Counted from the first letter of the stretch, positions 46,186-55,603 are shown. The stretch: 64,000 bases of DNA from Actinokineospora xionganensis (GCF_014323725.1 NZ_JABVED010000006.1:248001-312000); one strand, 5' to 3'. The notes: generated by a model from the sequence alone, not told the origin. Program-made: numbers and translations.

Positions 46186-48558
46186 ATGAGCGAGCAGGCT
46201 CTGGGGATCCATCAGCGCATCGCCGAGGAACTCGGTGTACGTGAGCGACAGGTCGCCGCGGCTGTCGAGTTGCTCGACGGCGGCGCCACGGTGCCGTTCA
46301 TCGCGCGGTACCGCAAAGAGGTCACCGGCACGCTCGACGACGCGCAACTGCGCACCCTTGACGAGCGCCTGCGCTACCTGCGTGAGCTGGAAGAACGCCG
46401 CGCCGCCGTGCTCGACTCGATCCGCGAGCAGGGCAAGCTCGACGACGCGCTCACCGCGCGGATCATGGGCGCCGACTCCAAGGCCCGCCTCGAGGACATC
46501 TACCTGCCGTTCAAGCCGAAGCGGCGCACCAAGGCCGCCATCGCCCGCGAGGCGGGGCTCGAACCGCTGGCCGACACCCTGATCAACGACCCGACGCAGG
46601 TCCCGGAGACCGTCGCGGCCGGCTATGTCGACGCCGACAAGGGCGTGGCCGACGTCAAGGCCGCGCTCGACGGCGCGCGGTCGATCCTGGTCGAGCGCTT
46701 CGCCGAGGACCCGGACCTGATCGGCGAGCTCCGCGAGCGCATGTGGACCCGCGGCGCGCTGGTGTCGAAGGTCCGCGAAGGCAAGGAGACCGACGGCGCG
46801 AAGTTCGCCGACTACTTCGACTTCTCCGAGCCGTTCGGCAAGCTGCCGTCGCACCGCATCCTGGCGATGTTCCGCGGCGAGAAAGAGGAAGTCCTCGAAC
46901 TGGTCATGGAGGCCTCCCCCGAGGTCGACCCGACCGTGCTCCCGGTGCCGCGCACCGAATACGAGGTCCGCATCGCGCAGCGGTTCGGCATCTCCGACCA
47001 GGGCCGACCGGGCGACAAATGGCTGTCGGACACCGTCCGCTGGGCCTGGCGCACCCGGATCCTGGTCCACCTCGGCATCGACCTGCGCGGCAGGCTCCGG
47101 CAGGCCGCCGAGGACGAGGCCGTGCGAGTGTTCGCCACCAACCTGCGCGACCTGCTGCTGGCCGCCCCCGCGGGCACCCGGGCCACCATGGGTCTCGACC
47201 CGGGCTTCCGCACCGGCGTCAAGGTCGCCGTGGTCGACGCGACAGGCAAGGTCGTGGCCACCGAGACGATCTACCCGCACGTTCCCCAGCAGCGCTGGGA
47301 CGAGGCGCTCGCCGTGCTCGGCAAGCTTGCCGCGCGACACAAGGTGGAACTGGTCGCGATCGGCAACGGCACCGCCTCGCGGGAGACCGACAAGCTCGCC
47401 GCCGAGCTGATCGCCAAGTTCCCGGACCTCAAGCTGACCAAGGTCATGGTCTCCGAAGCCGGCGCGTCGGTGTACTCCGCGTCGGCATACGCCTCCTCCG
47501 AACTCCCCGACCTCGACGTGTCCATCCGCGGCGCGGTGTCCATCGCCCGGCGCCTGCAGGACCCGCTCGCCGAGTTGGTGAAGATCGACCCCAAGTCCAT
47601 CGGCGTCGGCCAGTACCAGCACGACCTGTCCGAGGTGAAGCTGTCCCGGTCCCTCGACGCGGTCGTCGAGGACTGCGTGAACGGCGTCGGCGTCGACGTC
47701 AACACCGCGTCCGCCCCGCTGCTCACCAGGGTTTCCGGCATCGGCGCCGGGCTGGCGGAGAACATCGTCGCCCACCGCGACCTCCACGGCCCGTTCCGCT
47801 CCCGCAAGGGACTCAAGGAGGTTCCGCGCCTCGGCGCCAAGGCGTTCGAGCAGTGCGCGGGCTTCCTGCGCATCCCCGCGGGCGACGACCCGCTCGACGC
47901 CTCCAGCGTCCACCCGGAGTCCTACCCGGTGGTCCGCAAGATCCTCGCCGCCACCGGGGGCGACCTGTCGTCGCTGATCGGAAACACCAGCACCCTGCGT
48001 TCGCTGCGACCGGAGCAGTTCGTCACGGAGACGTTCGGCCTCCCCACGGTGACCGACATCCTGGCGGAACTGGAAAAGCCCGGCCGCGACCCACGTCCCG
48101 CCTTCAAGACCGCCACCTTCGCCGACGGAGTCGAGAAGCTGAGCGACCTCAAGCCCGGCATGACCCTCGAAGGTGTGGTCACGAACGTCGCCGCCTTCGG
48201 CGCTTTCGTCGACATCGGTGTCCACCAGGACGGTTTGGTCCACGTGTCGGCCCTGTCGAAGACCTTCGTCAAGGATCCCCGCGACGTCGTGAAGTCGGGT
48301 GACGTGGTGAAGGTGAAGGTCCTAGAGGTCGACATTCCGCGCAAGCGAATCTCCCTGACCCTCCGCCTCGACGACGAACTCCCCACCCCCGGCCAGCCGA
48401 CCCAACAGGGCAACCGCCGAGACAACAACCGAGGCGGCAACCGCCAACAGCAGCAACCCCGCGCCAACAACAACTCCCGCCGCGACACCGCCCGCACCGA
48501 CAACGCCGCCGCGGGCACCATGGCCGACGCCCTGCGCCGGGCAGGCTTCAAGAGCTGA
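46186..48558 (+). CDS. tex: Tex-family transcription-accessory RNA-binding protein
   Basis: The ATG at 46186 follows AGGAAGCAGGAG. The 790-residue protein has the Tex N-terminal domain ([21 protein letters not shown]), a YqgF/RuvC-like domain ([17 protein letters not shown]), the HhH segment ([18 protein letters not shown]-like [15 protein letters not shown]) and a C-terminal S1 RNA-binding domain ([21 protein letters not shown]). An Asn/Gln/Arg-rich tail of about 50 residues follows the S1 domain. Tex acts in transcription and RNA metabolism. Confidence 0.94.
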   Translation: MSEQALGIHQRIAEELGVRERQVAAAVELLDGGATVPFIARYRKEVTGTLDDAQLRTLDERLRYLRELEERRAAVLDSIREQGKLDDALTARIMGADSKARLEDIYLPFKPKRRTKAAIAREAGLEPLADTLINDPTQVPETVAAGYVDADKGVADVKAALDGARSILVERFAEDPDLIGELRERMWTRGALVSKVREGKETDGAKFADYFDFSEPFGKLPSHRILAMFRGEKEEVLELVMEASPEVDPTVLPVPRTEYEVRIAQRFGISDQGRPGDKWLSDTVRWAWRTRILVHLGIDLRGRLRQAAEDEAVRVFATNLRDLLLAAPAGTRATMGLDPGFRTGVKVAVVDATGKVVATETIYPHVPQQRWDEALAVLGKLAARHKVELVAIGNGTASRETDKLAAELIAKFPDLKLTKVMVSEAGASVYSASAYASSELPDLDVSIRGAVSIARRLQDPLAELVKIDPKSIGVGQYQHDLSEVKLSRSLDAVVEDCVNGVGVDVNTASAPLLTRVSGIGAGLAENIVAHRDLHGPFRSRKGLKEVPRLGAKAFEQCAGFLRIPAGDDPLDASSVHPESYPVVRKILAATGGDLSSLIGNTSTLRSLRPEQFVTETFGLPTVTDILAELEKPGRDPRPAFKTATFADGVEKLSDLKPGMTLEGVVTNVAAFGAFVDIGVHQDGLVHVSALSKTFVKDPRDVVKSGDVVKVKVLEVDIPRKRISLTLRLDDELPTPGQPTQQGNRRDNNRGGNRQQQQPRANNNSRRDTARTDNAAAGTMADALRRAGFKS

Positions 48559-49033
48559 CACCCCAACAGCAACAACGCGACACCGCGCGGCGACTGTCGT
48601 GGGCGGATGCGGTCCGACCCCGGACCCACGCTCAGCGCATGCGGCGACCGGTGTCCTGGCCCGGATCCGACGCGGCTTGTCTCCCGCCGCCGGGTCGGTG
48701 TCGCGGGGCGTGGCCGAGCCGCGCATTGGGGCGTTGTGGCGGTGCCCCGCGCGGGCCGAGGGTGGCGCTCACGCCCTCACTGGTCGGCGCGGGCGCCGAC
48801 CGCCGCACTGGGAACGGGCATGGGTCGCCCTGGAACTCGCACGTGCCAGCGGATGCGGCCTCGACGCGCCGCCGCGGGTGCCGCACTGGCTGCACACAGC
48901 GCAGTGCGTGCGGGTGGAGCCTGGTGACCTGCGACAGCAACACGGGATCTACCCGTCCCACTGCCATGCGCGCGCCCACTCGTCGCTCCGTGATGATGGT
49001 GCGGAGGGGATCGTCGCGTCGCCCCGGCTCGGC
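48559..49033. other. 475-bp region with no supported gene
   Basis: High-GC sequence between tex and a convergent membrane protein gene. Open frames exist on both strands, but none has a ribosome site, recognisable domain or protein-like composition. It may hold a decayed gene. Confidence 0.5.
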
Positions 49034-49492
49034 CTAGTTCTGCACGGCCAGACAGAGCAATACGAAGCCCGCGGTCGCGGCGACCATGCGGACCTGGTTC
49101 CACCGCACCCACGGGGCCTCGAACGCCTTGCGCGCCTGCCCGATGTCGGCCGGGTCGGCTGCGTCGAGCCGGTTGTTGAGTGGGATGTTGACGGCGAAGG
49201 TGATCAGCAGTGACAGCAGGAACAACGCCGCGCCCGCCACGGCGCGTGCGTCCAGCCCGCCACCGTCGACCAGGTCGATCACGATGACGGCGCCGGAGCT
49301 GAGCAGCGACCCCATGAACACCAGGCCGAACAGTCCATTCTGGATGGACCGGTTGATCCGCCGCATCACGTCCACGAACACCCGGTCCTCGACACCGCCG
49401 AGGCCGAGCATCACCGAGCAGGCGAAAGCGAAGAACAGACCCGCGATCAACCCGGACGTGACCGTCGCGAGCACAAGCACCACCTGGGACAT
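49034..49492 (-). CDS. DUF1772-like four-helix membrane protein
   Basis: The ATG at 49492 has AAAGG seven bases upstream. The 152-residue protein has four membrane helices, the first with VTSGLIAGLFFAFACSVMLGL, then INRSIQNGLFGLVFMGS, LFLLSLLITFAVNIPLNNRLD and VRMVAATAGFVLLCL. The conserved NIPLNNRL and W-x-x-WN-x-x-R pattern (APWVRWNQVR) match DUF1772 (anthrone-oxygenase-like) proteins. Function is unknown. Confidence 0.8.
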   Translation of the reverse strand: MSQVVLVLATVTSGLIAGLFFAFACSVMLGLGGVEDRVFVDVMRRINRSIQNGLFGLVFMGSLLSSGAVIVIDLVDGGGLDARAVAGAALFLLSLLITFAVNIPLNNRLDAADPADIGQARKAFEAPWVRWNQVRMVAATAGFVLLCLAVQN

Positions 49493-49649
49493 CGGCAACC
49501 TTTCTGGACCGGGACATCCGATCGGACACCGCGGATGAAACGTACTGGGCGAAGCCGTCAAGATCGAGGCCCCGCGGGTGGGCGATGCGAGCACACCAAG
49601 CGATTCATATGAGCCACAGCCGAGAAGCTCAACCGCGTACGCGGTCGCC

Positions 49650-51014
49650 TCACCTCGCGTCGCGACCGAAGATCACCGCCCAGTAGTAGCCGCACGGCCC
49701 GCCCTCGGCTCGGCCGACGCCGATGGCGTCCACCTCACAGGACAGCCCGACCGCGTCGCCCGCGGCCAGGGACTTCACGACCTCCGAGGCCCTCTCGCTG
49801 TAGGCCGCGACGAATCCGCCGCGCATCCCGCGGTATCCCGTGGCGGCGACCCGGTCCTGCAACGTGGTGCCGTCCGGCCCGGTCATCCCGATGTACTCGC
49901 CGCGCATCATGTCGTCGCTGTGCGCACGGGCGGCCGTCATCAGCCGCGGAACCGCGCGCAGCGGGCCGCAACCCTCCGCTATCCGCCGGTTGTTGAGCGC
50001 CACGATCAGCCGGTCGGCCTCCGACTGCGGCGGCGCGGCCGACGCCGCTGGCGGCGGCGGCGCGGGTGCGGTCGTGGTGGGAACCGCGGCCACGGGCGCG
50101 AAGCTGATCGGCGTCGACGACGTGACCGTGGGCAGCGAGACGACCGGGTCGTCCTCGACACCGGGGATGCACCACCAGCCGACCGTCAGCGCGAAGGTCA
50201 GCACCAGCGTCACCGCGCTCTTGCGGAGCAGGTGCGGCGACGGGTCGACCAGCGACCACGCGGCGTTGTCCACCGCGACCGGTTCGCGCTCCGCGGCGGC
50301 GAGCAGGACCGCGATGATCGCGACCGGCGCGGTGACCCGGCCCGCGAGGTCACGACATTCCCCGCACCTGCGGATATGCCGGTCGACACGCACCCGCTGG
50401 GCGGCCGAGAGGGTGCGCGGATGTTCCGGCACCAACCCGGCCAGCCGCTCGCAGCGGCGAGGGTTGCGGACCAACAGCAGCAGCCGCACCGCGTGGCCGA
50501 GTGCCGTCCGCGCGCGGTGCGCGAGCACGGCGGCGTGCGCGGGCCGGACGTCGAGGGCTTGGGCGAGTTCGGTGTTCGACACCTCGTCGCGCACGGTCAG
50601 TTCGAGGATCGCCAGCTGCCGCGGCTCCAGGCTCGCCGCCGCGTCCCACACCAGTCCCGCGGCCTCCCGCGCGGCCGCCGCCTCGTGCGGCGTCTCACCG
50701 CCGTCGGCGAGTTCGGGCAGTTCGGCGAGCAGCAGCGGCCCGCCCTTGCGGACATGGTCGAGCGCGGCGCGGTGGGCGATGCTGAACAGCCACGGCCGGA
50801 ACCGCGCGGGCTCACGCAGCCCGTCGAGGTTGCGCAGCGCGCTGACGAACGCGTCCTGCACCAAGTCCTCGGCCAGATGCGGGTCGCCCACGGTGCGGGT
50901 GACGAATCTCGTCACCGGCGCGCGGTACCGGTCGTGGAGCTGGGTGAAGGCATCGTCGTCGCCCGCGCGGGCGTCGAGGACCAGGGTCGCGTCCGAGGGT
51001 TCACCGGACTGCAT
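49650..51014 (-). CDS. ECF sigma factor fused to zinc anti-sigma motif, membrane helix and CAP-like domain
   Basis: The ATG at 51014 follows GAAGGCGG. In 454 residues: sigma region 2 (about 15-90, LAEDLVQDAFVSALRNLDGL, RFRPWLFSIAHRAALDHVRK), region 4 (about 125-182, LEPRQLAILELTVRDEVSNTEL), a ZAS-type Hx3Cx2C (His213, Cys217, Cys220), one membrane helix (266-283), a Pro/Thr-rich linker, and a CAP/SCP-like domain (about 333-451, NNRRIAEGCGPL, ARAHSDDMM). The CAP part lacks the usual SPGHxxNI segment, suggesting sensing rather than catalysis. Release of the sigma part would need proteolysis or a conformational change. Confidence 0.82.
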   Translation of the reverse strand: MQSGEPSDATLVLDARAGDDDAFTQLHDRYRAPVTRFVTRTVGDPHLAEDLVQDAFVSALRNLDGLREPARFRPWLFSIAHRAALDHVRKGGPLLLAELPELADGGETPHEAAAAREAAGLVWDAAASLEPRQLAILELTVRDEVSNTELAQALDVRPAHAAVLAHRARTALGHAVRLLLLVRNPRRCERLAGLVPEHPRTLSAAQRVRVDRHIRRCGECRDLAGRVTAPVAIIAVLLAAAEREPVAVDNAAWSLVDPSPHLLRKSAVTLVLTFALTVGWWCIPGVEDDPVVSLPTVTSSTPISFAPVAAVPTTTAPAPPPPAASAAPPQSEADRLIVALNNRRIAEGCGPLRAVPRLMTAARAHSDDMMRGEYIGMTGPDGTTLQDRVAATGYRGMRGGFVAAYSERASEVVKSLAAGDAVGLSCEVDAIGVGRAEGGPCGYYWAVIFGRDAR

Positions 51015-51039
51015 ATCGCCGCCTTCGCGGAAGATCTTT

Positions 51040-51063
51040 GAACTCTTCGGCCTCAGACCGTAA
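51040..51063 (+). promoter_or_regulatory. Possible ECF-type promoter of the CAP gene
   Basis: TTTGAAC (GAAC at 51040-51043) and CGTAA (51059-51063) are separated by 15 nt, close to the GAAC/CGTC pattern of ECF promoters. Transcription from here would give a leader of about 65 nt to the GTG at 51132. It lies in the 117-bp gap divergent from the sigma fusion gene. Confidence 0.3.
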
Positions 51064-51131
51064 TGCCTCAGGCAAACCCACCGTCCAATGGGCATAGCCA
51101 TCCGCCGAGTTTTCATGAAGGATCCCCACCC

Positions 51132-51812
51132 GTGTCCCACCGCAAGAGCAGGCTCGTCCTTATCGCGTTGGGCGCCGTCCTCGCGTCCGCCGCCTTGACC
51201 TTCGCCCTGCCCGCAATGCAAGACCTGACGCAGGTCGCGGGCACAGCCACCAACGTGCCCGACCCAGCGGAGACGCTGGAGTCCTATCCGACGTCGGCGA
51301 CCACCACCACGACCGCGACGCCGACCACCCCGACCACTGTGGTCACCACCACTGTCGAACCGACCACCACGACGACAACCACGGTCGCACCGACGACCAC
51401 CGCCGCTCCCACGACCACCACCTCGCAGATCCCCAAGGCGGAGACCGACGTGTTGGCGCTGGTCAACCGCCAGCGGTCGGCCGCGGGCTGCTCGCCGGTG
51501 CGGTGGAACGACAAGCTCGGCGTCTCGGCGCGCAAGCACAGCGCCGACATGGCCGCGCGCAACTACTTCGACCACACCTCGCTCGACGGCCGCTCACCGT
51601 TCGACCGGATGAAGGCCGAGGGCTACGCCCGAGCGGGCGGCGAGAACATCGCGGCGGGCCAGGCGACCGCGGAGGCCGTGATGAAGTCGTGGATGAACAG
51701 CCCCGGACACAAGGCGAACATCCTCAACTGCGAGTTCAAGGACCTCGGCATCGGCATGGCCAAGGGCGGCAGCTACCGCATCTACTGGACGCAGAACTTC
51801 GGCTACGGCTGA
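51132..51812 (+). CDS. Secreted or membrane-anchored CAP/SCP-domain protein
   Basis: The GTG at 51132 has AAGGAT eight bases upstream. The 226-residue protein has an N-terminal signal or anchor helix (LVLIALGAVLASAALTFAL), a Thr/Pro-rich stalk (about 55-100) and a CAP domain (105-226) with VNRQRSAAGCSPV, ARKHSADMAARNYFDH, GGENIAAG, MNSPGHKANILN and WTQNFGYG. It is a complete version of the degenerate domain on the divergent sigma fusion. CAP proteins act outside the cell; their biochemical role is mostly undefined. Confidence 0.85.
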   Translation: MSHRKSRLVLIALGAVLASAALTFALPAMQDLTQVAGTATNVPDPAETLESYPTSATTTTTATPTTPTTVVTTTVEPTTTTTTTVAPTTTAAPTTTTSQIPKAETDVLALVNRQRSAAGCSPVRWNDKLGVSARKHSADMAARNYFDHTSLDGRSPFDRMKAEGYARAGGENIAAGQATAEAVMKSWMNSPGHKANILNCEFKDLGIGMAKGGSYRIYWTQNFGYG

Positions 51813-52999
51813 TCGGACCGCAGGTACTCGACCACCCGGTCGTGCCGGTTGTGCTCCGCCCAGCCCAACGGGGTTGAGCCGTGCGAAGTGTCCCTTATGG
51901 ACCGATCGGCGCCCAGGTGGAGCAGCAGCCGGACCAAGTCCAGGTTTCCGGCGAACGCGGCTTGGTGCAGCGCGGTCTCGCACTCAGCGGCGTTGACGTC
52001 GAACCCGGCGCCGACCAGAATCCGTACCGCGTCGCGCTTTCCGAGCGCAGCGGCCCGCACGACGGCGTACGGGTCGCGCGCGATGGCTTGGGCGACAAGC
52101 GAAGGCGGCGCGGCGATGGGAATGCCTGCCATCGCGTCGGCGACGACCTGGTCGACCGGGTCAAGCGGGGTGGGCACCGCCCCGGCGGCCTCCAGCAGCG
52201 CGGCGATCTCACGGTTGCCCGACCGGACCGCGAGTTCGTGCGCGCTTCGCCCCTGGTGCAGCGGGTGGCCGCGCCATGGCGACTCCGGCGGCACGCCGTG
52301 CGCGAGCAGCAACTCGACCCGGGCGCGCTGGTCCTGCGCGGCGGCCCAGAGCAGCACGTCGTGCAGCATCTCGGCCGGACTCGCCTGCCTGGGCGCGCGG
52401 GTCCGCCATGGGCCGCCGTCGCCGGTGCCCAGCCCGAACTCGAAGAGCAGCCGCAGGTGTCCGTCGTCCGCACCGAACATGCGGTTGTAGAGCGTCTGGC
52501 CGTCGTCGGGGTCGGCTCCCCGTTCGAGCAGCAACCGAGCCAGCGAGAGTTCGGCGCGGTGGCGGGGTTGGTTGCTCGCGTCCTCGCCTTCACCGAAGGC
52601 GCCGGTCAGCGCGGTGAACGGCGGGCTGTTGCCCTCCCAGAGGTAGCCCGCGTTCGGGTCGGCACCCGCGTCGAGCAGGAGCCGCGCCACCGCCACCGGG
52701 TCGCCGCCGGGCAGCCGCGCGTACGCCAGGTACAGCAGGGGTTCCCAGTCGAACGGCCCACCGTGGCGGCTTGCGAGACCGGGGTCGGTGGCAAGTGCGG
52801 CGGCCGCGCCCTCGGCGTCCCCGAGGACGGCCATGGTGAAGATGTTCGCCTTGGCGATACCCGGATCCGCAGACAGCAGGGCCTGGGCGTGAGCGAGCCG
52901 ATCTGGCGTGCCACCGCCGTAGACCAGGCAGGCATGGGCCAGGAACTCGTCGACCGGCCCGGCGAAATCGGTGAGCTTGTGCGGAGAACGCTCGTACAT
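51803..52999 (-). CDS. Ankyrin-repeat protein
   Basis: The 398-residue protein holds several ankyrin repeats: LLYLAYARLPGGDPVAVARLLLDAGADPNA, SLARLLLERGADPDDG, RVELLLAHGVPPES, SAHELAVRSGNREIAALLEAAGA, ALHQAAFAGNLDLVRLLLHLGADRSI; each is quoted in part. No signal peptide, so it is probably a cytoplasmic protein-binding scaffold. Its start shares one base with the STAS gene stop (TGATG), and its end overlaps the convergent CAP gene by 10 bp. Confidence 0.85.
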   Translation of the reverse strand: MYERSPHKLTDFAGPVDEFLAHACLVYGGGTPDRLAHAQALLSADPGIAKANIFTMAVLGDAEGAAAALATDPGLASRHGGPFDWEPLLYLAYARLPGGDPVAVARLLLDAGADPNAGYLWEGNSPPFTALTGAFGEGEDASNQPRHRAELSLARLLLERGADPDDGQTLYNRMFGADDGHLRLLFEFGLGTGDGGPWRTRAPRQASPAEMLHDVLLWAAAQDQRARVELLLAHGVPPESPWRGHPLHQGRSAHELAVRSGNREIAALLEAAGAVPTPLDPVDQVVADAMAGIPIAAPPSLVAQAIARDPYAVVRAAALGKRDAVRILVGAGFDVNAAECETALHQAAFAGNLDLVRLLLHLGADRSIRDTSHGSTPLGWAEHNRHDRVVEYLRSDQP

Positions 53000-53322
53000 C
53001 AGGACTCCGTCACGCGCAGCCTGGTGTTCATCCCCTCGACGTCGAGCACCCGCGCCACCGCGGGCGAGGGGTCGACCAGGCGCAGCCAGCCGCCGCCCGC
53101 CTCAAGCCTGCACTGGGCGGTGAGCAGTGCGTTGAGGCCCGCGCAGCCGAAGAACTCGGCGTCGGACAGGTCGACGATCAGCCCGGGAGCGGCGCTGCGC
53201 TGCTCGGCGACCGCGCCGAGCAGGAAACGCTCCAGCACACCCGCGGCGACCAGGTCGACCTCGCCGCCGATGGCGACCATCATGACCCCGGCCGCGGGCG
53301 GCGCCTCCAACCGAAGGTCCAC
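52999..53322 (-). CDS. STAS-domain anti-sigma-factor antagonist-like protein
   Basis: The 107-residue protein has the STAS pattern MVAIGGEVDLVAAGVLERFL and GLIVDLSDAEFFGCAGLNALL. In SpoIIAA-type antagonists the loop reads DSSG with a phosphorylated Ser; here it is Gly59-Cys60-Ala61-Gly62, so kinase control by phosphorylation at that site is not possible. It could bind a partner constitutively. It is coupled to the ankyrin gene. The GTG start has only a weak ribosome site. Confidence 0.75.
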   Translation of the reverse strand: MDLRLEAPPAAGVMMVAIGGEVDLVAAGVLERFLLGAVAEQRSAAPGLIVDLSDAEFFGCAGLNALLTAQCRLEAGGGWLRLVDPSPAVARVLDVEGMNTRLRVTES

Positions 53323-53445
53323 GCGTTTCTCCCACCGTCGCCAGGCATTTCCCGAATGGGCAGGCTACCGGGTGGAACGGTGCCCCGCCGCGCCGAAACA
53401 CTCGGCCGATCGGGCACGAAAACCGCGCCTGGCTTAGGCAGTGTC

Positions 53446-53946
53446 CTAGCTGTTCGACCCCACCCGTGAGGGCTCGACCTGTTCGGCGTCCTGGCGGAGC
53501 ATCCTGATCAGCTCCACTGTCGGCAGCCCGCACAACGCGGCCAGCGACTCCAACGCGGCCAGGTCCAGTTCGCGGGCCTGCGCGGCATGCCGGGCCACCT
53601 CGGCGTGGGCCCAGCCGCGGGCGGGCCCGAGTTCGGGGCGGTGGTCCGCCGCGAGCCGTTCGAGATCGATGCGGAGGGTGGCCGGGAACTCCGAGTGCAC
53701 CACTTGGTCGTGGACGCGTTCGAGCAGGTCGTGCGGTGACGCGTCGAGCGCGCCGCAGAGTTCGATGAACCGGACGACCGTGCACGAGCGCGTGCCGGTC
53801 TCATAGGAGGCGAGCGCCTGGGCGGAAAGCTCGCTCGGCAGTTGCTTGACCAACTGCGCGCGCGTCCATTTGCGCCGCAGCCGTAGTCGCTGCAGCTCAC
53901 GCCCGAGGGCGCGTTGGTATGCGGCCCCGTCCATCACACGCCCCAT
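53446..53946 (-). CDS. Small XRE-family helix-turn-helix regulator (paralogue of 2979-3470)
   Basis: The 166-residue protein has an N-terminal HTH (YQRALGRELQRLRLRRKWTR, LSAQALASYETGTRSCTVV) and the same C-terminal layout as the protein at 2979-3470 (VHDQV, LRIDLERL, LAALCGLPTVELI). Starts at 53946, 53937 or 53934 are possible; I give the longest, which has GGGGA seven bases upstream. A 22-bp palindrome 69 bp upstream may be its operator. Confidence 0.7.
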   Translation of the reverse strand: MGRVMDGAAYQRALGRELQRLRLRRKWTRAQLVKQLPSELSAQALASYETGTRSCTVVRFIELCGALDASPHDLLERVHDQVVHSEFPATLRIDLERLAADHRPELGPARGWAHAEVARHAAQARELDLAALESLAALCGLPTVELIRMLRQDAEQVEPSRVGSNS

Positions 53947-54504
53947 CCGGCGTCCCCGACACCATCATTGACCAGTACTTACGCCGTTGTGGTGCAACGC
54001 TACGCACTTTTGCGCGCGCGGTACCCGTACCGCGCGTACTGCTATCCGATCGAGTGAGAGGGGCTCACTTCGAGCCACCGACAGTAGATCTTGAAAACCC
54101 GTCCGATTACCGGCCGGTAGCCCTGGACCGCCGCGTTTCGCGGGCACATACTCGCGGGGCACGGGAACTCGTGGTCCGCATCGAGGACCCGCTTGACGCA
54201 AGGCGGGGCGGACACGTCGAGAGTGCGCGCCCCGGAGGCCGTCGTGCCGGACGCCTCCGGGGCGCTTCGACGTCCAGGGACTACCAGTGCGATGTGGACA
54301 CTGAGCCAGACGAGGTTTGTCACCCCTTAAGGGGTCACCCAGCTGCGCGATATCGCCACTTCTTGTTACCAAATCACCGATGACCCGCGTCACGCAGAGC
54401 GCACGGATAGTCGATACCGGTCACCGATGGGCGGGCGTAGCGTCGCTCGTCAGGTGTACACCGTCGCAGTTCCGGCCCGACCCCCCTGCCTATGGAGGCC
54501 GTTC
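53947..54504. other. 558-bp region without a supported gene
   Basis: Contains a 22-bp palindrome (54015-54036), a hairpin with 13-bp perfect arms GCGCCCCGGAGGC (54227-54239) and GCCTCCGGGGCGC (54253-54265), and the palindrome ACCCCTTAAGGGGT (54322-54335). The strong hairpin suggests that a transcript ends here, but no credible coding frame or structural RNA was identified on either strand. Confidence 0.6.
54015..54036. promoter_or_regulatory. Perfect 22-bp palindrome upstream of the XRE gene
   Basis: CGCGCGGTAC-cc-GTACCGCGCG. It lies 69 bp upstream of the 53946 start in an intergenic region and is a candidate operator for a dimeric regulator such as the XRE protein itself. Confidence 0.45.
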
Positions 54505-55596
54505 GTGAGTCGACGTACCTTGAGTTCCGCCCTGCCCTTGATCTGCGCCGCCGTGACCGCGGCGGCGCTCGCCACCCCCGCCTCAGCCGCCCCCGCGTCC
54601 GCTCTGGACGCTTCGGCGAGTCCGTCCACACTGGCCGCGACCGAGCAGTCGCTGCGCGACCGGTTGGGCGGCGCCTACGCCCACTCCTGGCTGGACACCG
54701 CGACGGGCAAGTTCGTCGTCGGCGTCACCGACGCCGCCCGCGCCAGCGAGGTCCGCGCGTCCGGCGCCCAAGCCAAGGTGGTCGCCCACAGCGCGGCCGC
54801 GCTCGACGCCGTGCAGTCCACACTGGACCAGCGGGCCCGGTCCGCGCCCGATTCGGTCACCGGCTGGTACGTCGACGCGCCAGCCAACCAGGTCGTCGTG
54901 TCCGTGCTGGGCAACGACGCCGCGGGCCTGGCCTGGGCCCGCTCGGCCAACCACGGCGCCGTCCGGATCGACCACGCCACCGAAGCCCCGCGTCCACTGT
55001 GGAGCATCATCGGCGGCCAGGCGATCTACCTCGGCGGCGGCCGCTGTTCGGTCGGATTCAACGCCCGCAGTTCCTCCGGCGCCCGCTACGTGATCACGGC
55101 GGGGCACTGCACGAAGGGCGCCAGCTCGGTGTCCGGCACCGGCGGCTCGATCGGCTCAGTCGCCGCTTCGTCGTTCCCCACCAACGACTACGGGCTCATC
55201 CGGGTCACCAGCGGCACGGCGCTGTCCACCGCACTGGTCGACCGCTACTCCAGCGGAAGTGACGTGACCGTGGCGGGCTCCACGGTGACCACCATCGGCG
55301 GCACGGTGTGCCGCTCCGGCTCCACGACGGGCTGGCGCTGCGGAAGCGTGCAGGCCTACAACCAGACGGTCAACTACGGCGGCGGCAACGTCGTCTACGG
55401 GCTGACCCGCACCAGCGCGTGCGCCGAACCCGGCGACTCCGGCGGCTCGTTCGTGAGCGCCCCGTCGTCCGGGCGGGTTCAGGCTCAGGGCATGACTTCT
55501 GGTGGGTCTGGTAACTGCAGCAGCGGTGGGACGACGTTCTTCCAGCCGGTCCGGGAGGCGTTGTCGGCTTACGGGCTCACGCTTTACACGGGCTGA
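54505..55596 (+). CDS. Secreted S1 (streptogrisin/alpha-lytic-like) serine protease
   Basis: GTG start six bases after GGAGG. The 363-residue preproprotein has a signal peptide (SALPLICAAVTAAALATPASA, in part), a propeptide of about 140 residues (LRDRLGGAYAHSWLD, GWYVDAPANQVVVSVLG) of the alpha-lytic type, and a mature protease from about residue 172 with the triad His201 (VITAGHC), Asp228 (TNDYG) and Ser312 (EPGDSGGS). The propeptide acts as folding chaperone and inhibitor in this family. A terminator follows. Confidence 0.93.
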   Translation: MSRRTLSSALPLICAAVTAAALATPASAAPASALDASASPSTLAATEQSLRDRLGGAYAHSWLDTATGKFVVGVTDAARASEVRASGAQAKVVAHSAAALDAVQSTLDQRARSAPDSVTGWYVDAPANQVVVSVLGNDAAGLAWARSANHGAVRIDHATEAPRPLWSIIGGQAIYLGGGRCSVGFNARSSSGARYVITAGHCTKGASSVSGTGGSIGSVAASSFPTNDYGLIRVTSGTALSTALVDRYSSGSDVTVAGSTVTTIGGTVCRSGSTTGWRCGSVQAYNQTVNYGGGNVVYGLTRTSACAEPGDSGGSFVSAPSSGRVQAQGMTSGGSGNCSSGGTTFFQPVREALSAYGLTLYTG

Positions 55597-55603
55597 TGAT
55601 TCT

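Noticed and set aside
48599-49213. 204-codon plus-strand frame after tex
   Set aside because: No ribosome site or recognisable motif; it also runs antisense through the DUF1772-type gene.
51803-51812. Frameshift or error at the CAP/ankyrin convergent ends
   Set aside because: A 10-bp convergent overlap with both domains complete is normal in compact actinobacterial DNA.
54042-54240. Possible tRNA or structured RNA on the minus strand upstream of the S1 protease gene
   Set aside because: A T-arm-like piece was seen but no acceptor or anticodon stem could be paired.
53919-54383. 154-codon plus-strand frame upstream of the S1 protease gene
   Set aside because: It runs across two palindromes and a terminator-like hairpin and starts antisense to the XRE gene; composition is not protein-like.
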